Below, piece after piece: positions 1 to 7,639 of a stretch of DNA of 64,000 bases. The notes under the pieces were generated by a model. It was not told the DNA's origin. It searched no databases and was given only the letters and a program-made list of their open reading frames with translations. The stretch spans positions 20,554-84,553 of the forward strand of contig CAMZEK010000006.1 of NCBI GenBank assembly GCA_947305795.1, read 5' to 3'. The DNA comes from an uncultured Bacteroidales bacterium (lineage in GTDB: Bacteria > Bacteroidota > Bacteroidia > Bacteroidales > F082). The position numbers and the translations under genes are program-made. The stretch's first letter is position 1. Each line of letters starts with the position of its first letter.

Positions 1-1
1 C

Positions 2-241
2 AAATACCTCATTCGCGCGGTAAATACGGCCACGCAAACCAAAAAATCGGCAGAAGAACGTTTCAAGAACGTGAAGGACATCTTCGAGGTGCGCCATGCC
101 GAGGAATTGCAAGGTAAACACGTGCTTCTCATCGACGACGTGTTGACCACAGGCGCGACTTTGGAGGCCTGTGCGCACCAGTTGGAAAGCGTTCCTGGCA
201 TCGTCATCAGTGCAGCCACGGCTGCCTGCGCTGGAAATTGA
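2..241 (+). CDS. ComF-family phosphoribosyltransferase, C-terminal part
   Basis: This is the 3' end of a gene that begins before the window; it is not in the ORF track because it has no start here. The frame reads K-Y-L-I-R-A... and ends at TGA (239-241). It contains the PRPP-binding loop of type I phosphoribosyltransferases, VLLIDDVLTTGATLEAC, preceded by QTKKSAEERFKNV, which matches the ComF pattern (QT..KS...R..N). ComF proteins are cytoplasmic PRTase-fold proteins linked to DNA uptake and purine salvage; in Bacteroidota they are usually annotated only as ComF family. About 79 residues are visible, so an N-terminal zinc region cannot be assessed. The following gene starts 75 bases later on the same strand. 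Confidence 0.8.
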   Translation, partial: KYLIRAVNTATQTKKSAEERFKNVKDIFEVRHAEELQGKHVLLIDDVLTTGATLEACAHQLESVPGIVISAATAACAGN

Positions 242-315
242 AGGCTTCGAAATCACTTTTTTTCCGTCCGTTTTGTCGTTTTTCCTATCTTAGCCGCCGC
301 AAAACGACCTAAATC

Positions 316-2094
316 GTGCTTAAAGAGAAGATAGACCAATGGATTGACCGTTTCAATGCGTGGCGGACGACACACATGACAGACCGGCGTTTCATGCTGA
401 TTATCAGCATTCCGACGGGGTTTCTGGCGGGGGCTGCCGCTGTTGTCATCAAGAAATTAGCGCACGGTATCCGCGATTTGGTCATCAACGCGCAGTTCAA
501 CTATTCCCATCTGCTCTATTTTGTTTGTCCCGCCATCGGCATCCTGCTGACCATCCTGTTTTGCAAGTACATCCTGAAAAAAGACGTGGGGCACGGCATC
601 CCAGGCATCCTTTACGCCATCTCGAAGAACAAGGGTAAAGTGGACCGCAGCAGCACTTGGTCGAGCATCATCACCAGTGCGCTGACGGTCGGTTTTGGCG
701 GTTCGGTGGGATTGGAAGGTCCTTCCGTCTCGACGGGCGGCAGCATCGGCTCCAACATTGCCCAACTCTTGAAACTCGACTACAAACACACCATTCAGCT
801 CATCGGCATGGGTGGCGCGGCGGCGTTGGCAGCCATTTTTCAGGCACCCATCACGGGCATTGTCTTTGCCCTTGAAGTGTTCATGATAGACCTGTCGCTC
901 AACGCGATAGTGCCCATCATCGTGTCTTCGTTCACAGCCATCTTGACGGCCTATTTCTTCCTCGGCCAGACGGTGGAATACCCTGTCGCCATCACTGAGG
1001 GCTTCATCCCCTCCAATGCCTTGTATTATGTGCTTTTGGGCGTTTTTGCCGGTTTTGTGTCGGCTTATTTCCTGAAGGTGACTTTCAGCGTGGAGAAACG
1101 TTTCAAGCGAGTGAAGTCGCCTTGGATGCGTTTCCTCGTCGGAGGCTCACTGTTGGGCATCCTTATTTTCTTGTTTCCGGCCCTATACGGCGAAGGCTAC
1201 GAGGCCATCAACTCGGCCTTGCGCGGCGACTATAGTCCCATTTTCGGCAACCCGTGGTTCGACCGTTTCAAGGACTTCGATTTCGTGGTCATCATTCTCT
1301 TTGCGAGTATGATACTGCTGAAAGCCTTTGCCACGGCCTTTACCTTCGGTGCGGGCGGCGTGGGTGGCACCTTTGCTCCGGCCTTGTTCATCGGGGCCTT
1401 TACGGGGTTGTTTTTCGCCACTTTGGTTAATTATTTGGGCATTGCCGAGTTGGATCCGGCCAAGTTTGCCCTCGTCGGGATGAGCGGTTTGGTGGCGGGG
1501 ATGCTCCATGCTCCGTTGACAGGCATCTTCCTTATTGCGGAAATCACCAATGGTTACGCTCTTATTGTTCCGCTGATGATTGTCGCGGCTTTGGCCTACG
1601 CCATCAACAGACTGTTTTTCAGGCACTCCATTTATACCAATGCTGTGGCTGAAAAAGGCGTGGAAGTGACCCACAACAAGGATAAGAGCATTCTTAACAT
1701 GATGGCTATCAATCAGTTGATAGAGACCAATTTCAGTCCCATTGACCCAGACAGTCTTTTCCGCGACTTGTTGCCTTTGGTTTCATCCTCGAAGCGCAAC
1801 ATCTTCCCCGTGGTCGACAAGGAAGGTTTCTTCTGCGGTCATGTGCTGTTCGACGATGTGCGCGCCATCCTCTTCGATGAGAGCTATTACGACCAGTCCA
1901 TCCAGAATTTTGCTGTCCTTCCCGATTATGTCATCCATCCCGAGGAGCCGATGGAGGAGATTGTGCACAAGTTTCAGAAGTCGGGCAAATACAACATCCC
2001 CGTGATTCAAGGTGGAAAGTATTTGGGCTACATCTCGCGTGCCAATGTTTTCTCGGCCTATCGCAACATGATGAGCGAGATTTCAGAGGATTGA
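316..2094 (+). CDS. ClC-type chloride channel/antiporter with C-terminal CBS pair
   Basis: Predicted inner-membrane chloride channel or Cl-/H+ antiporter. The 592-residue product has about ten hydrophobic segments (residues ~25-445). Two ClC ion-path motifs are visible: GSVGLEGP near residues 129-136, with the gating glutamate in place (the common form is GREGP), and GGTFAPALFIGA in the second half. After the membrane part, residues ~455-590 look like two CBS domains (for example VSSSKRNIFPVVDKEG and SGKYNIPVIQGGKYLGYI), which often bind adenosine nucleotides and tune transport. The ORF opens with GTG; the first in-frame ATG is at 376 (MTDRRFML), so that is an alternative start 20 codons later. 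Exchange versus channel mode cannot be decided from the sequence. Confidence 0.88.
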   Translation: MLKEKIDQWIDRFNAWRTTHMTDRRFMLIISIPTGFLAGAAAVVIKKLAHGIRDLVINAQFNYSHLLYFVCPAIGILLTILFCKYILKKDVGHGIPGILYAISKNKGKVDRSSTWSSIITSALTVGFGGSVGLEGPSVSTGGSIGSNIAQLLKLDYKHTIQLIGMGGAAALAAIFQAPITGIVFALEVFMIDLSLNAIVPIIVSSFTAILTAYFFLGQTVEYPVAITEGFIPSNALYYVLLGVFAGFVSAYFLKVTFSVEKRFKRVKSPWMRFLVGGSLLGILIFLFPALYGEGYEAINSALRGDYSPIFGNPWFDRFKDFDFVVIILFASMILLKAFATAFTFGAGGVGGTFAPALFIGAFTGLFFATLVNYLGIAELDPAKFALVGMSGLVAGMLHAPLTGIFLIAEITNGYALIVPLMIVAALAYAINRLFFRHSIYTNAVAEKGVEVTHNKDKSILNMMAINQLIETNFSPIDPDSLFRDLLPLVSSSKRNIFPVVDKEGFFCGHVLFDDVRAILFDESYYDQSIQNFAVLPDYVIHPEEPMEEIVHKFQKSGKYNIPVIQGGKYLGYISRANVFSAYRNMMSEISED

Positions 2095-2204
2095 TATGGC
2101 TTTTGTTTTTTGTTTTGTTGCGCAGAAAATCCAATTTTGCGCAGAAAAACACGTTTTTTACCCATTTGCCAAAAATTGATGTCATACAAATCTGTTTTAA
2201 TCGT

Positions 2205-2212
2205 TATTTTTG
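2205..2212 (+). promoter_or_regulatory. Bacteroidota -7 box (TAnnTTTG)
   Basis: TATTTTTG matches the phylum -7 consensus and lies about 50 bases before the ATG of the small lipoprotein gene. No clean -33 TTTG is seen at the usual distance. Confidence 0.5.
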
Positions 2213-2261
2213 CACGGCTTTTTAGTCAAATCTATTGTTTAACAAATCTAACACAAAAAAA

Positions 2262-2765
2262 ATGAAAAAAGTAACATTTCTACTCGCCACCCTGCTTATT
2301 GGTGGCATGATGCTGACAGGCTGCAAAAAAACTCCAACGCCTTCAACTCCCGACACACCGTCGACACCAACGACAAAAACCGTGGTGTACAAAATGGATA
2401 ACACCTATGTGGATAAGACGACATCAACAACGTTCGTAATTTCGCCTTGCTTCCACTTCAGTTTCAGTTACAAGGATGCTAATGGAACCATGGTTACAGT
2501 GAACGATCCCACTTTGCCCTGGTCAAAGGAAATTACAGTGACGACTCCTTTTGAAGCCAAACTGGAAGGAACTGCGACGTACAATGAGGCGGATCTTCCT
2601 GAGGATAGGATTAATTATGACGCGCTTGTCTATATCTTGGGTGGTGGTACACAAGTGCCACAAGAGCATTATGTGCGCTCATTCCCTACCAAAGAGAAAT
2701 TCTTGGAATATATGGGCAACCATCCCGACTTAATGAGCTATAGTTATACCTTGTCGGTTAACTAA
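2262..2765 (+). CDS. Small hypothetical lipoprotein
   Basis: I do not recognise a family. The ORF track starts at a TTG (2235), but the ATG at 2262 gives a textbook lipoprotein signal peptide: MKKVTFLLATLLIGGMMLTGC, with Cys as the likely lipidation site. A short Thr/Pro-rich linker (PTPSTPDTPSTPTTK) follows, then about 130 residues of soluble sequence with alternating polar and aromatic positions that suggests a beta-rich periplasmic or surface domain. The mature protein begins C-K-K; surface-export rules for Bacteroidota lipoproteins usually need more acidic residues here, so surface exposure is uncertain. The gene has its own -7 box upstream and a strong terminator downstream, so it is probably monocistronic. 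Confidence 0.7.
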   Translation: MKKVTFLLATLLIGGMMLTGCKKTPTPSTPDTPSTPTTKTVVYKMDNTYVDKTTSTTFVISPCFHFSFSYKDANGTMVTVNDPTLPWSKEITVTTPFEAKLEGTATYNEADLPEDRINYDALVYILGGGTQVPQEHYVRSFPTKEKFLEYMGNHPDLMSYSYTLSVN

Positions 2766-2790
2766 GACTCTGTGAGGATTTTACCTTTTC

Positions 2791-2826
2791 TTTGCCCGAC
2801 CTTCACGAATGGAGGTCGGGCAAATT
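2791..2826 (+). terminator. Rho-independent terminator after the lipoprotein gene
   Basis: A perfect 12-base stem, TTTGCCCGACCT paired with AGGTCGGGCAAA across a 10-base loop, followed by a T-rich stretch, 25 bases after the stop codon. Confidence 0.8.
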
Positions 2827-2847
2827 GTTTTATGACAAATGATGGTT

Positions 2848-2880
2848 TTTGCTTGTTCTCGCAATAAAATTGTACTTTTG
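2848..2880 (+). promoter_or_regulatory. Promoter with -33 TTTG and -7 TACTTTTG
   Basis: TTTG at 2848-2851 and TACTTTTG at 2873-2880, separated by 21 bases, fit the Bacteroidota housekeeping promoter. The ATG of the downstream gene is at 2886, which gives a very short leader. Confidence 0.65.
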
Positions 2881-2885
2881 CAGCC

Positions 2886-3488
2886 ATGGAAACGAAGAAT
2901 CAAACCCCCATCAAGAAGGTGAAGAGTATTGAGAGCCAGTCTCTTGTGAATCATGTGGACAGCGGCTTGCCACGTTGTCTCATTGAGGCGGCTTTTGTGT
3001 GCTACCTTTTGCAAGCCGTCCTCAACTGGGCGCCGCTTTTGCATTGGATGAACGACGCGCATCTTTCGTGGGCGCGAGGCATCGTTCAGACTTTTGGGGC
3101 TGTGGTGATGTATGTTGGCCTGATGCGAGGCATGAAGCCGTTGTATCGGCCGTTCACGGTGTGGTGGTGGATAGTCATAGCACTGAATCTCGCTGGGTTC
3201 ATAACGGAGCTGATTCCAGCTATCATGTATTCCATAGGCTTACCTGTGGCTGTTTCACTAATGTTGATCTATTTGCCTTTTGGTTGCTCCATCATCTTTA
3301 ACTACCGTGGGAGGCTGCGTCAAGTAGGGTTATGGATGGTGCTTTACATCTTGATTTCCAGCATTATTCCCGTTGTTTCCTTTCTGCTTGTTGGCCCAGA
3401 GAATGGCCTGGCCAACCTGCCGATGGAGATTCCCACCATTGCTGTCATAGTGATTTATGCTTGGGTGCAGAGAAGGGTATTAATCTGA
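2886..3488 (+). CDS. Hypothetical multi-pass membrane protein
   Basis: Unrecognised 200-residue integral membrane protein. A polar N-terminal segment of about 30 residues precedes five or six hydrophobic stretches (roughly residues 35-60, 65-80, 90-112, 120-138, 150-170, 180-197). There are no signal peptide, catalytic motif or ligand-binding residues that I can identify. Its promoter ends six bases before the ATG, so the transcript is nearly leaderless if this start is right; the next ATG would lie well inside the first hydrophobic region. The 3' end overlaps the convergent AraC-type regulator gene by nine bases. The two genes may be functionally unrelated. Confidence 0.65.
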   Translation: METKNQTPIKKVKSIESQSLVNHVDSGLPRCLIEAAFVCYLLQAVLNWAPLLHWMNDAHLSWARGIVQTFGAVVMYVGLMRGMKPLYRPFTVWWWIVIALNLAGFITELIPAIMYSIGLPVAVSLMLIYLPFGCSIIFNYRGRLRQVGLWMVLYILISSIIPVVSFLLVGPENGLANLPMEIPTIAVIVIYAWVQRRVLI

Positions 3489-4148
3489 AACTTGCGCTGA
3501 CGTTTCTTGGTCGATCACATTCTCCATGCCTTGTCGGTATTGCAAGGGCGTGATGCCGAGACGGCGTTTCACTTCCATCTGGAAAGTGCGGCGACCACCG
3601 AACCCCGCCTCTGCCCCAACAGCTTCGATGGTCCAATTGGGCTTTTCGCGTAGCAGGCGGCAAGCCAAGAGGAAACGCTTCTCGTTCAGATAATCGGCCA
3701 AGTTGTTGTACTTCTCATTGTTCTTGAACAAAGCCCCCAATCGTCTTTGTGTCAGACCGAGTGATTTGGCCATCATCTTCAATGTCAGATTGGTATCGGT
3801 GTAGAGTTGCCTCTCGTCCATTTCCTGATCTATCCATGCCATCAGTTCCTCGTTGCTCATGTTGGTGGTTAATTCGATACGCTCGCGGTGCTGTCGTGTC
3901 TGCTCCTGTAGCAGTGTCACTTCATCCTCTATGTGTTGCTTCAGTTGTTCTTCCAGTTCGTTGATTCGTTTTTCCAACGTGTCTTCTTGCTGCTTGTTAT
4001 GTTCCAATAGAGTGTTTTGGTTCTCCACCAACTTCGAATTGATGTCAATTATCTTTTTCGCGTTGGCATTTAGCAGTACCATCGTGATGATGAATGCAAT
4101 CACGAACATGACAATGACGGCTACGATGAGCAGTTGAGGTCCAATCAT
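3480..4148 (-). CDS. Membrane-anchored AraC-type transcriptional regulator
   Basis: A 222-residue protein with an unusual layout for AraC regulators: an N-terminal transmembrane helix (MIGPQLLIVAVIVMFVIAFIITMVLL), a long coiled coil (residues ~30-100, rich in E, Q and K) and a C-terminal AraC-family helix-turn-helix pair (residues ~125-215: MAKSLGLTQRRLGALFKNN... and ...AVGAEAGFGGRRTFQMEVKRRLGITPLQYRQ). I place the start at 4148 and not at the ORF-track 4265, because a good minus-strand -7 box (TATTTTTG) lies at 4170-4177, inside the longer ORF. In Bacteroidota, membrane-tethered AraC-type proteins commonly follow sensor modules; here no periplasmic sensor is fused, so any signal must reach it through the membrane helix or a partner. 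Targets are unknown. Confidence 0.78.
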   Translation of the reverse strand: MIGPQLLIVAVIVMFVIAFIITMVLLNANAKKIIDINSKLVENQNTLLEHNKQQEDTLEKRINELEEQLKQHIEDEVTLLQEQTRQHRERIELTTNMSNEELMAWIDQEMDERQLYTDTNLTLKMMAKSLGLTQRRLGALFKNNEKYNNLADYLNEKRFLLACRLLREKPNWTIEAVGAEAGFGGRRTFQMEVKRRLGITPLQYRQGMENVIDQETSAQVSD

Positions 4149-4169
4149 GGGTTTGTTTCTATTAATGTG

Positions 4170-4177
4170 CAAAAATA
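4170..4177 (-). promoter_or_regulatory. -7 box of the AraC-type regulator gene
   Basis: On the minus strand this reads TATTTTTG, 21 bases before the chosen ATG. A TTTG lies about 22 bases further upstream (4200-4203). It argues against the longer ORF-track start. Confidence 0.55.
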
Positions 4178-4272
4178 CTTTATTAATCAACAAAACTGCC
4201 AAAATAATTGCGCGAAAATAGTGATTTTGCGCAAAAAAGTTGATTCCAGCACACTGTTTCTGCATGAAAACT

Positions 4273-4716
4273 TCATCTCTTCTTCTTGAAGAAATCCGTT
4301 AGTAAGGCAAGACATTCGTCGTGCATCACACCTGTTTCAGTTTTAGTTTTGGGATGCAGCATGTTGCCGAAACGCGAGAAACCGTTTTTCGGGTCGTTGG
4401 CGGCCCAAACGATTTTACCGATATGGGTATGACATAAGGCTCCAGCACACATGGGGCAAGGCTCCAAGGTGACGTAGAGTGTGCATTCGTCCAGATACTT
4501 GGCACCCAGAGCGTTGGCTGCGGCAGTGATGGCCAGCATCTCTGCGTGAGCGGTCACGTCGTTGAGGGTTTCCGTTTGGTTGTGAGCGCGGGCGATGATT
4601 TTGTTATTGCACACCACCACCGCCCCGATGGGGATTTCGTCGGCTTCAAGGGCCAGTTGAGCCTCTTGGTAGGCTTGTTTCATATAGTACTCGTCGGAGA
4701 AAACGCTAAAGGCCAT
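4273..4716 (-). CDS. tadA: tRNA-specific adenosine-34 deaminase
   Basis: Zinc-dependent deaminase that converts A34 to inosine in tRNA-Arg(ACG), allowing it to read CGU, CGC and CGA. The 147-residue product shows the complete cytidine-deaminase-fold active site: HAE at residues 57-59 (zinc ligand His and catalytic Glu) and PCPMCAGAL at 86-94 (two zinc-binding Cys). Length is close to that of typical TadA. Residue 12 is a second Met (MKQAYQEA), which matches where many homologues begin, so the true start could be 33 bases further in. The gene begins four bases after the RhuM gene stop on the same strand, which suggests co-transcription, though a weak TACATTTTG lies just upstream. Guanine deaminase is an alternative for this fold but less likely. 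Confidence 0.9.
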   Translation of the reverse strand: MAFSVFSDEYYMKQAYQEAQLALEADEIPIGAVVVCNNKIIARAHNQTETLNDVTAHAEMLAITAAANALGAKYLDECTLYVTLEPCPMCAGALCHTHIGKIVWAANDPKNGFSRFGNMLHPKTKTETGVMHDECLALLTDFFKKKR

Positions 4717-4720
4717 ATTT

Positions 4721-5590
4721 TTACATTTTGGATAGAAGTTGGCTCGAAGTAATCTCCATCTTGCTGAAAGCGAACCATTTTTTGCCCAAGTCTTTCATTG
4801 ATGCGCCGATGTGATATACGGTTTCGTCAATCATCAAGAAGCGGTCGTGTGATTGGGCAAATTCTATGGCATCAATTGGCTCATATTGTGTATTGTGCAA
4901 GTTGATGTCGTTTTGTAAAGTGGGACTTATTTGACGGGTGTATATGGTGGCTTTTACACCCGCAGAACGCTTGTCAAGTAGTTTCAAAACAGTATCGTCT
5001 ATATAATTGTCAATCAAAGTGATGCTGTTTTTTGCGGAGCGAATCAAATCGCTGACAAAAACATGGGCATCAAACACTTGGCCTTCATAGAAGATACCTT
5101 CGGCAGGTGGAAGCGAGGTGCGGACAAAGAAGTCTATCTTTTCGGAGTGTTCAGCGAGCAGGTTTTGTTGGTTTTCCAACTGGTTTTCGATTTTTATAAG
5201 TCGTTGATTCAGAGAATAGCCTTTTAGTAAATAGTCTTTTAGAACTTTATTGGCCCATTGGCGGAATTGGATACCGCGTTGTGATTTTACCCGATAGCCA
5301 ATGGATAAAATCATGTCCAAATTATAGTGCTCAACTAAATAAGTTTTGCCATCTGTAGCAGTTGTCGCAAATTTTGCGACAACTGGAAGACCTAATAATT
5401 CTTCAACAAGCGCATTATTAATATGCTTACCTATGGTTTTGATGTCTCTGTCAAACAACAAAGCCATTTGCTGACGGTTAAGCCAGACAGTTTCCTCCTC
5501 CAAGCGAACTTCAAGTTGTACATTTTCGTCATGTTGATACAATATAATTTCCCCGGTTTGCTGCATAATTAATGGTAGATTATCCGACAA
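4721..5590 (-). CDS. RhuM-family protein with C-terminal phospholipase-D-like domain
   Basis: The 289-residue product matches the RhuM family (named from a Salmonella pathogenicity-island gene; function unknown). Residues ~30-160 carry the family core: VWLNRQQMALLFDRD..TIGKHI looks like a DNA-binding helix-turn-helix, then VVAKFATTATDGKTY, HYNLDMILSIGYRVKSQRG and FRQWANKVLKDYL. Residues ~170-289 look like a divergent phospholipase-D-type domain, with a single HDRFLMID motif in place of HxKxxxxD and the ending KDLGKKWFAFSKM that I associate with this family in gut Bacteroidota. Residue 9 is an alternative Met. The gene contains a perfect palindrome in its VVAKFATT codons and similar palindromes upstream (see separate entries), which suggests self-recognition. 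A role as a solitary regulator or defence-associated gene is inference. Confidence 0.82.
   Translation of the reverse strand: MSDNLPLIMQQTGEIILYQHDENVQLEVRLEEETVWLNRQQMALLFDRDIKTIGKHINNALVEELLGLPVVAKFATTATDGKTYLVEHYNLDMILSIGYRVKSQRGIQFRQWANKVLKDYLLKGYSLNQRLIKIENQLENQQNLLAEHSEKIDFFVRTSLPPAEGIFYEGQVFDAHVFVSDLIRSAKNSITLIDNYIDDTVLKLLDKRSAGVKATIYTRQISPTLQNDINLHNTQYEPIDAIEFAQSHDRFLMIDETVYHIGASMKDLGKKWFAFSKMEITSSQLLSKM
5359..5385. repeat. Intragenic palindrome in the RhuM gene
   Basis: A perfect palindrome with 13-base arms around one central base: CAGTTGTCGCAAA, T, TTTGCGACAACTG. It encodes VVAKFATT on the minus strand and shares the core TCGCAA..TTGCGA with two sites just upstream of the same gene. 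Confidence 0.85.
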
Positions 5591-5610
5591 AAGTAATGAT
5601 TTTTCGTTTA

Positions 5611-5670
5611 GTTATCGCAAATTATGCGACAACTGAAAACTTTTCAACTGTCGCATTTTTTGCGATAGTT
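5611..5670. promoter_or_regulatory. Paired palindromic sites upstream of the RhuM gene
   Basis: Two imperfect palindromes, GTTATCGCAAATTATGCGAC.. (5611-5635) and CAACTGTCGCATTTTTTGCG.. (5645-5669), face each other with about nine bases between, forming a 60-base inverted repeat. Each resembles the intragenic palindrome at 5359-5385. The position, 21-80 bases before the ATG, suits an operator or an RNA hairpin in the leader. Confidence 0.6.
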
Positions 5671-5736
5671 ACCAATCTATGCGTTTATTGCACAAGTTGA
5701 ACAACCGAGAAACTCTCGGCAGTTGATAAGCAATCC

Positions 5737-6531
5737 TTACAAACTGATTTCAAACCCATCCCAATCCGGTCCCAAAGGAAACTTCTCCCGAAAATGCTGC
5801 AACTTTTCATAATCCAAAGTGCAGTGCAGCACAGCTTCCTGATAAGGTTCTGCTTTGGAAATAATCTCGCCACGGGAGTTAATCACCTGTGATTCACCGC
5901 TGTAATGTAAATCGTTGGCATCTTCGCCGACACGGTTCACGCCAATCCAATAGGCTTGGTTTTCGATGGCGCGAGCCACGAGAAGCGTGTTCCAAACTAC
6001 CATCCGCGAATCGGGGAAATTGGCGAGATAGAACCCCAAATCATACTCATACTGACCGTTTGCGTAACGGTTTCTTGCCCAAATGGGAAAACGGATGTCG
6101 TAACACACCATCGGCCTGATGCGCCAGCCTTTGAGTTCTACAATCAATTGTTTATCACCGCGTTCTACTAATTGGTCTTCACCACCCATGGTAAAAGTAT
6201 GCCGCTTGAAGTACAGTTCATAGCTACCGTCAGGTCGCATCCAAACGAGGCTGTTGTAATAATGCCCATCAATGTCCAAAGGGAATGTGGTGCAAATCAC
6301 GGCGTTTTTGGCCTTGGCTTGGTTTTTCAGCCATTGCATGGTCGGACCATCAAGGGTCTCGGCAAACTGTTTTGGGTTGACGGGGAAGGCCGTGGTAAAG
6401 GTCTCAGGCAAGAGAATCAAGTCCGTTTCGGGCTGCACTTGTTTTAGTAAATCATTGAAATGCTGTAAATTAGCGGTTTTGTCCTCCCATTTCAGGTCGG
6501 CTTGGATGTAGGCGATGTTGAGGTTGGGCAT
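5737..6531 (-). CDS. Nitrilase-family amidase, omega-amidase-like
   Basis: A carbon-nitrogen hydrolase of 264 residues with the catalytic triad visible: Glu43 (LLPETF), Lys109 (YFKRHTF) and Cys143 (MVCYDIRFP). The closest known relatives with these surrounding residues are omega-amidases (YafV/Nit2 type), which hydrolyse 2-oxoglutaramate or 2-oxosuccinamate to the oxoacid and ammonia, a repair step for by-products of glutamine or methionine transamination. It is cytoplasmic, with no signal peptide. I chose MPNLNIAY at 6531; the ORF-track Met at 6540 would sit almost at the transcription start predicted from the -7 box at 6552-6559. It is divergently transcribed from the exonuclease III gene. 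Confidence 0.85.
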   Translation of the reverse strand: MPNLNIAYIQADLKWEDKTANLQHFNDLLKQVQPETDLILLPETFTTAFPVNPKQFAETLDGPTMQWLKNQAKAKNAVICTTFPLDIDGHYYNSLVWMRPDGSYELYFKRHTFTMGGEDQLVERGDKQLIVELKGWRIRPMVCYDIRFPIWARNRYANGQYEYDLGFYLANFPDSRMVVWNTLLVARAIENQAYWIGVNRVGEDANDLHYSGESQVINSRGEIISKAEPYQEAVLHCTLDYEKLQHFREKFPLGPDWDGFEISL

Positions 6532-6551
6532 GGATTTCAACTTTTATACGG

Positions 6552-6559
6552 CAAAAGTA
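6552..6559 (-). promoter_or_regulatory. -7 box of the nitrilase-family gene
   Basis: Reads TACTTTTG on the minus strand, about 20 bases before the chosen ATG. Confidence 0.5.
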
Positions 6560-6609
6560 GAGATTTTTCCCTATCTTCGCACCGTCAAATCAATAAACAA
6601 TTTAACGCG

Positions 6610-7371
6610 ATGAAAATTGTCAGCTACAACGTGAACGGCATCCGCGCAGCCATCAACAAGGGTCTGCTGCAATGGATTAGCGACTATCAGCCCGACGTGC
6701 TCTGCTTCCAGGAACTGAAAGCCACGCCCGACCAGATTCCTTTGATGGATTTTGAGATGATGGGCTACCGCCATTATTGGTTTCCCGCACAGAAAAAAGG
6801 CTACAGCGGTGTAGGCCTGATTACGAAAAAGGAACCCGACAATGTCGTTTACGGCATGGGCAATCCACTTTACGACAATGAAGGCCGCTTTCTACGTGCT
6901 GATTTCGGTGACTTGTCGGTGGTAAGCGTCTATCATCCCTCGGGCACTACGGGTGACGAACGCCAAGCCTTCAAGATGGTTTGGCTCGACTTTTTTCGCA
7001 AGTATGTCAATGAGTTGCGCAAAGAACGTCCCAACCTCGTGCTCTCTGGTGACTACAACATCTGTCACGAGGACATCGACATCAACAACCCGAGAAAGCA
7101 CGACACATCGTCAGGATTCTTGCCCGAAGAACGGCAATGGATGACCGACTTCCTCAGTGATGGCTACATCGACAGTTTTCGCCATTTGGTGAAGGAACCC
7201 AACCAATACAGCTGGTGGAGTTTCCGCGCTGGTGCCCGTGCAAAAAACCTCGGTTGGCGCATCGACTACCATATGGTGACTGACAACCTTCGTGACCGCA
7301 TTGCCAACGTCGGCATTTTGCCCGAGGTGATGCATTCTGACCATTGCCCTATTGTTTTGGAATTGAAGTAA
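6610..7371 (+). CDS. xth: Exodeoxyribonuclease III / AP endonuclease
   Basis: Cytoplasmic base-excision-repair nuclease of the ExoIII/APE1 family: cuts at abasic sites and removes 3' blocking groups. The 253-residue protein starts at the ATG encoding MKIVSYNVNGIRAA, the standard family beginning; the ORF-track extension to 6502 runs back over the divergent nitrilase gene and is not credible. Active-site motifs are all present: NVNG (N8), CFQELKA (metal-binding Glu35), YHPSG, SGDYNI (Asp and Asn), WRIDY and the C-terminal SDHCPIVLE (catalytic Asp-His). Length agrees with family members of the exoA subtype. A weak -7-like box (TATCTTCG, 6572-6579) lies 30 bases upstream. Confidence 0.95.
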   Translation: MKIVSYNVNGIRAAINKGLLQWISDYQPDVLCFQELKATPDQIPLMDFEMMGYRHYWFPAQKKGYSGVGLITKKEPDNVVYGMGNPLYDNEGRFLRADFGDLSVVSVYHPSGTTGDERQAFKMVWLDFFRKYVNELRKERPNLVLSGDYNICHEDIDINNPRKHDTSSGFLPEERQWMTDFLSDGYIDSFRHLVKEPNQYSWWSFRAGARAKNLGWRIDYHMVTDNLRDRIANVGILPEVMHSDHCPIVLELK

Positions 7372-7384
7372 AATCAGCCGTGCA

Positions 7385-7513
7385 TGTCATTCCAACGTAG
7401 GCTTGTGCGAGAGAGGGAATCTGTGCACGGCGGCACAAAAAGCAAGAACCATACATGACGGCCCTTGAAACCATAGATTCCACACTACCGCACCGCCCAC
7501 CGCAGGAATGACA
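7385..7513. repeat. Dispersed inverted-repeat element
   Basis: The stretch 7372-7639 has no gene. It holds an imperfect inverted repeat with outer ends TGTCATTCC (7385-7393) and GGAATGACA (7505-7513) and an inner pair GGAATCTGTG / CATAGATTCC. This resembles the small non-coding interspersed repeats (GTCATTCC...GGAATCT type) of many bacterial genomes. A second, different element of this kind is at 45026-45124. Confidence 0.6.
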
Positions 7514-7614
7514 TGGCTTCAAAGGCCTTCCTATGACATACCCATTGAGGCCTGCAAACAATGATATGGCAAAACGATTTTCAAAAACACATGCCGACAT
7601 TCCAGAAAAAGTAG

Positions 7615-7622
7615 TACCTTTG
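7615..7622 (+). promoter_or_regulatory. -7 box of the tRNA-Arg gene
   Basis: TACCTTTG, ending 17 bases before the first base of the tRNA. No clear -33 element. Confidence 0.55.
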
Positions 7623-7639
7623 CAGCGGTTTTCACCAAT

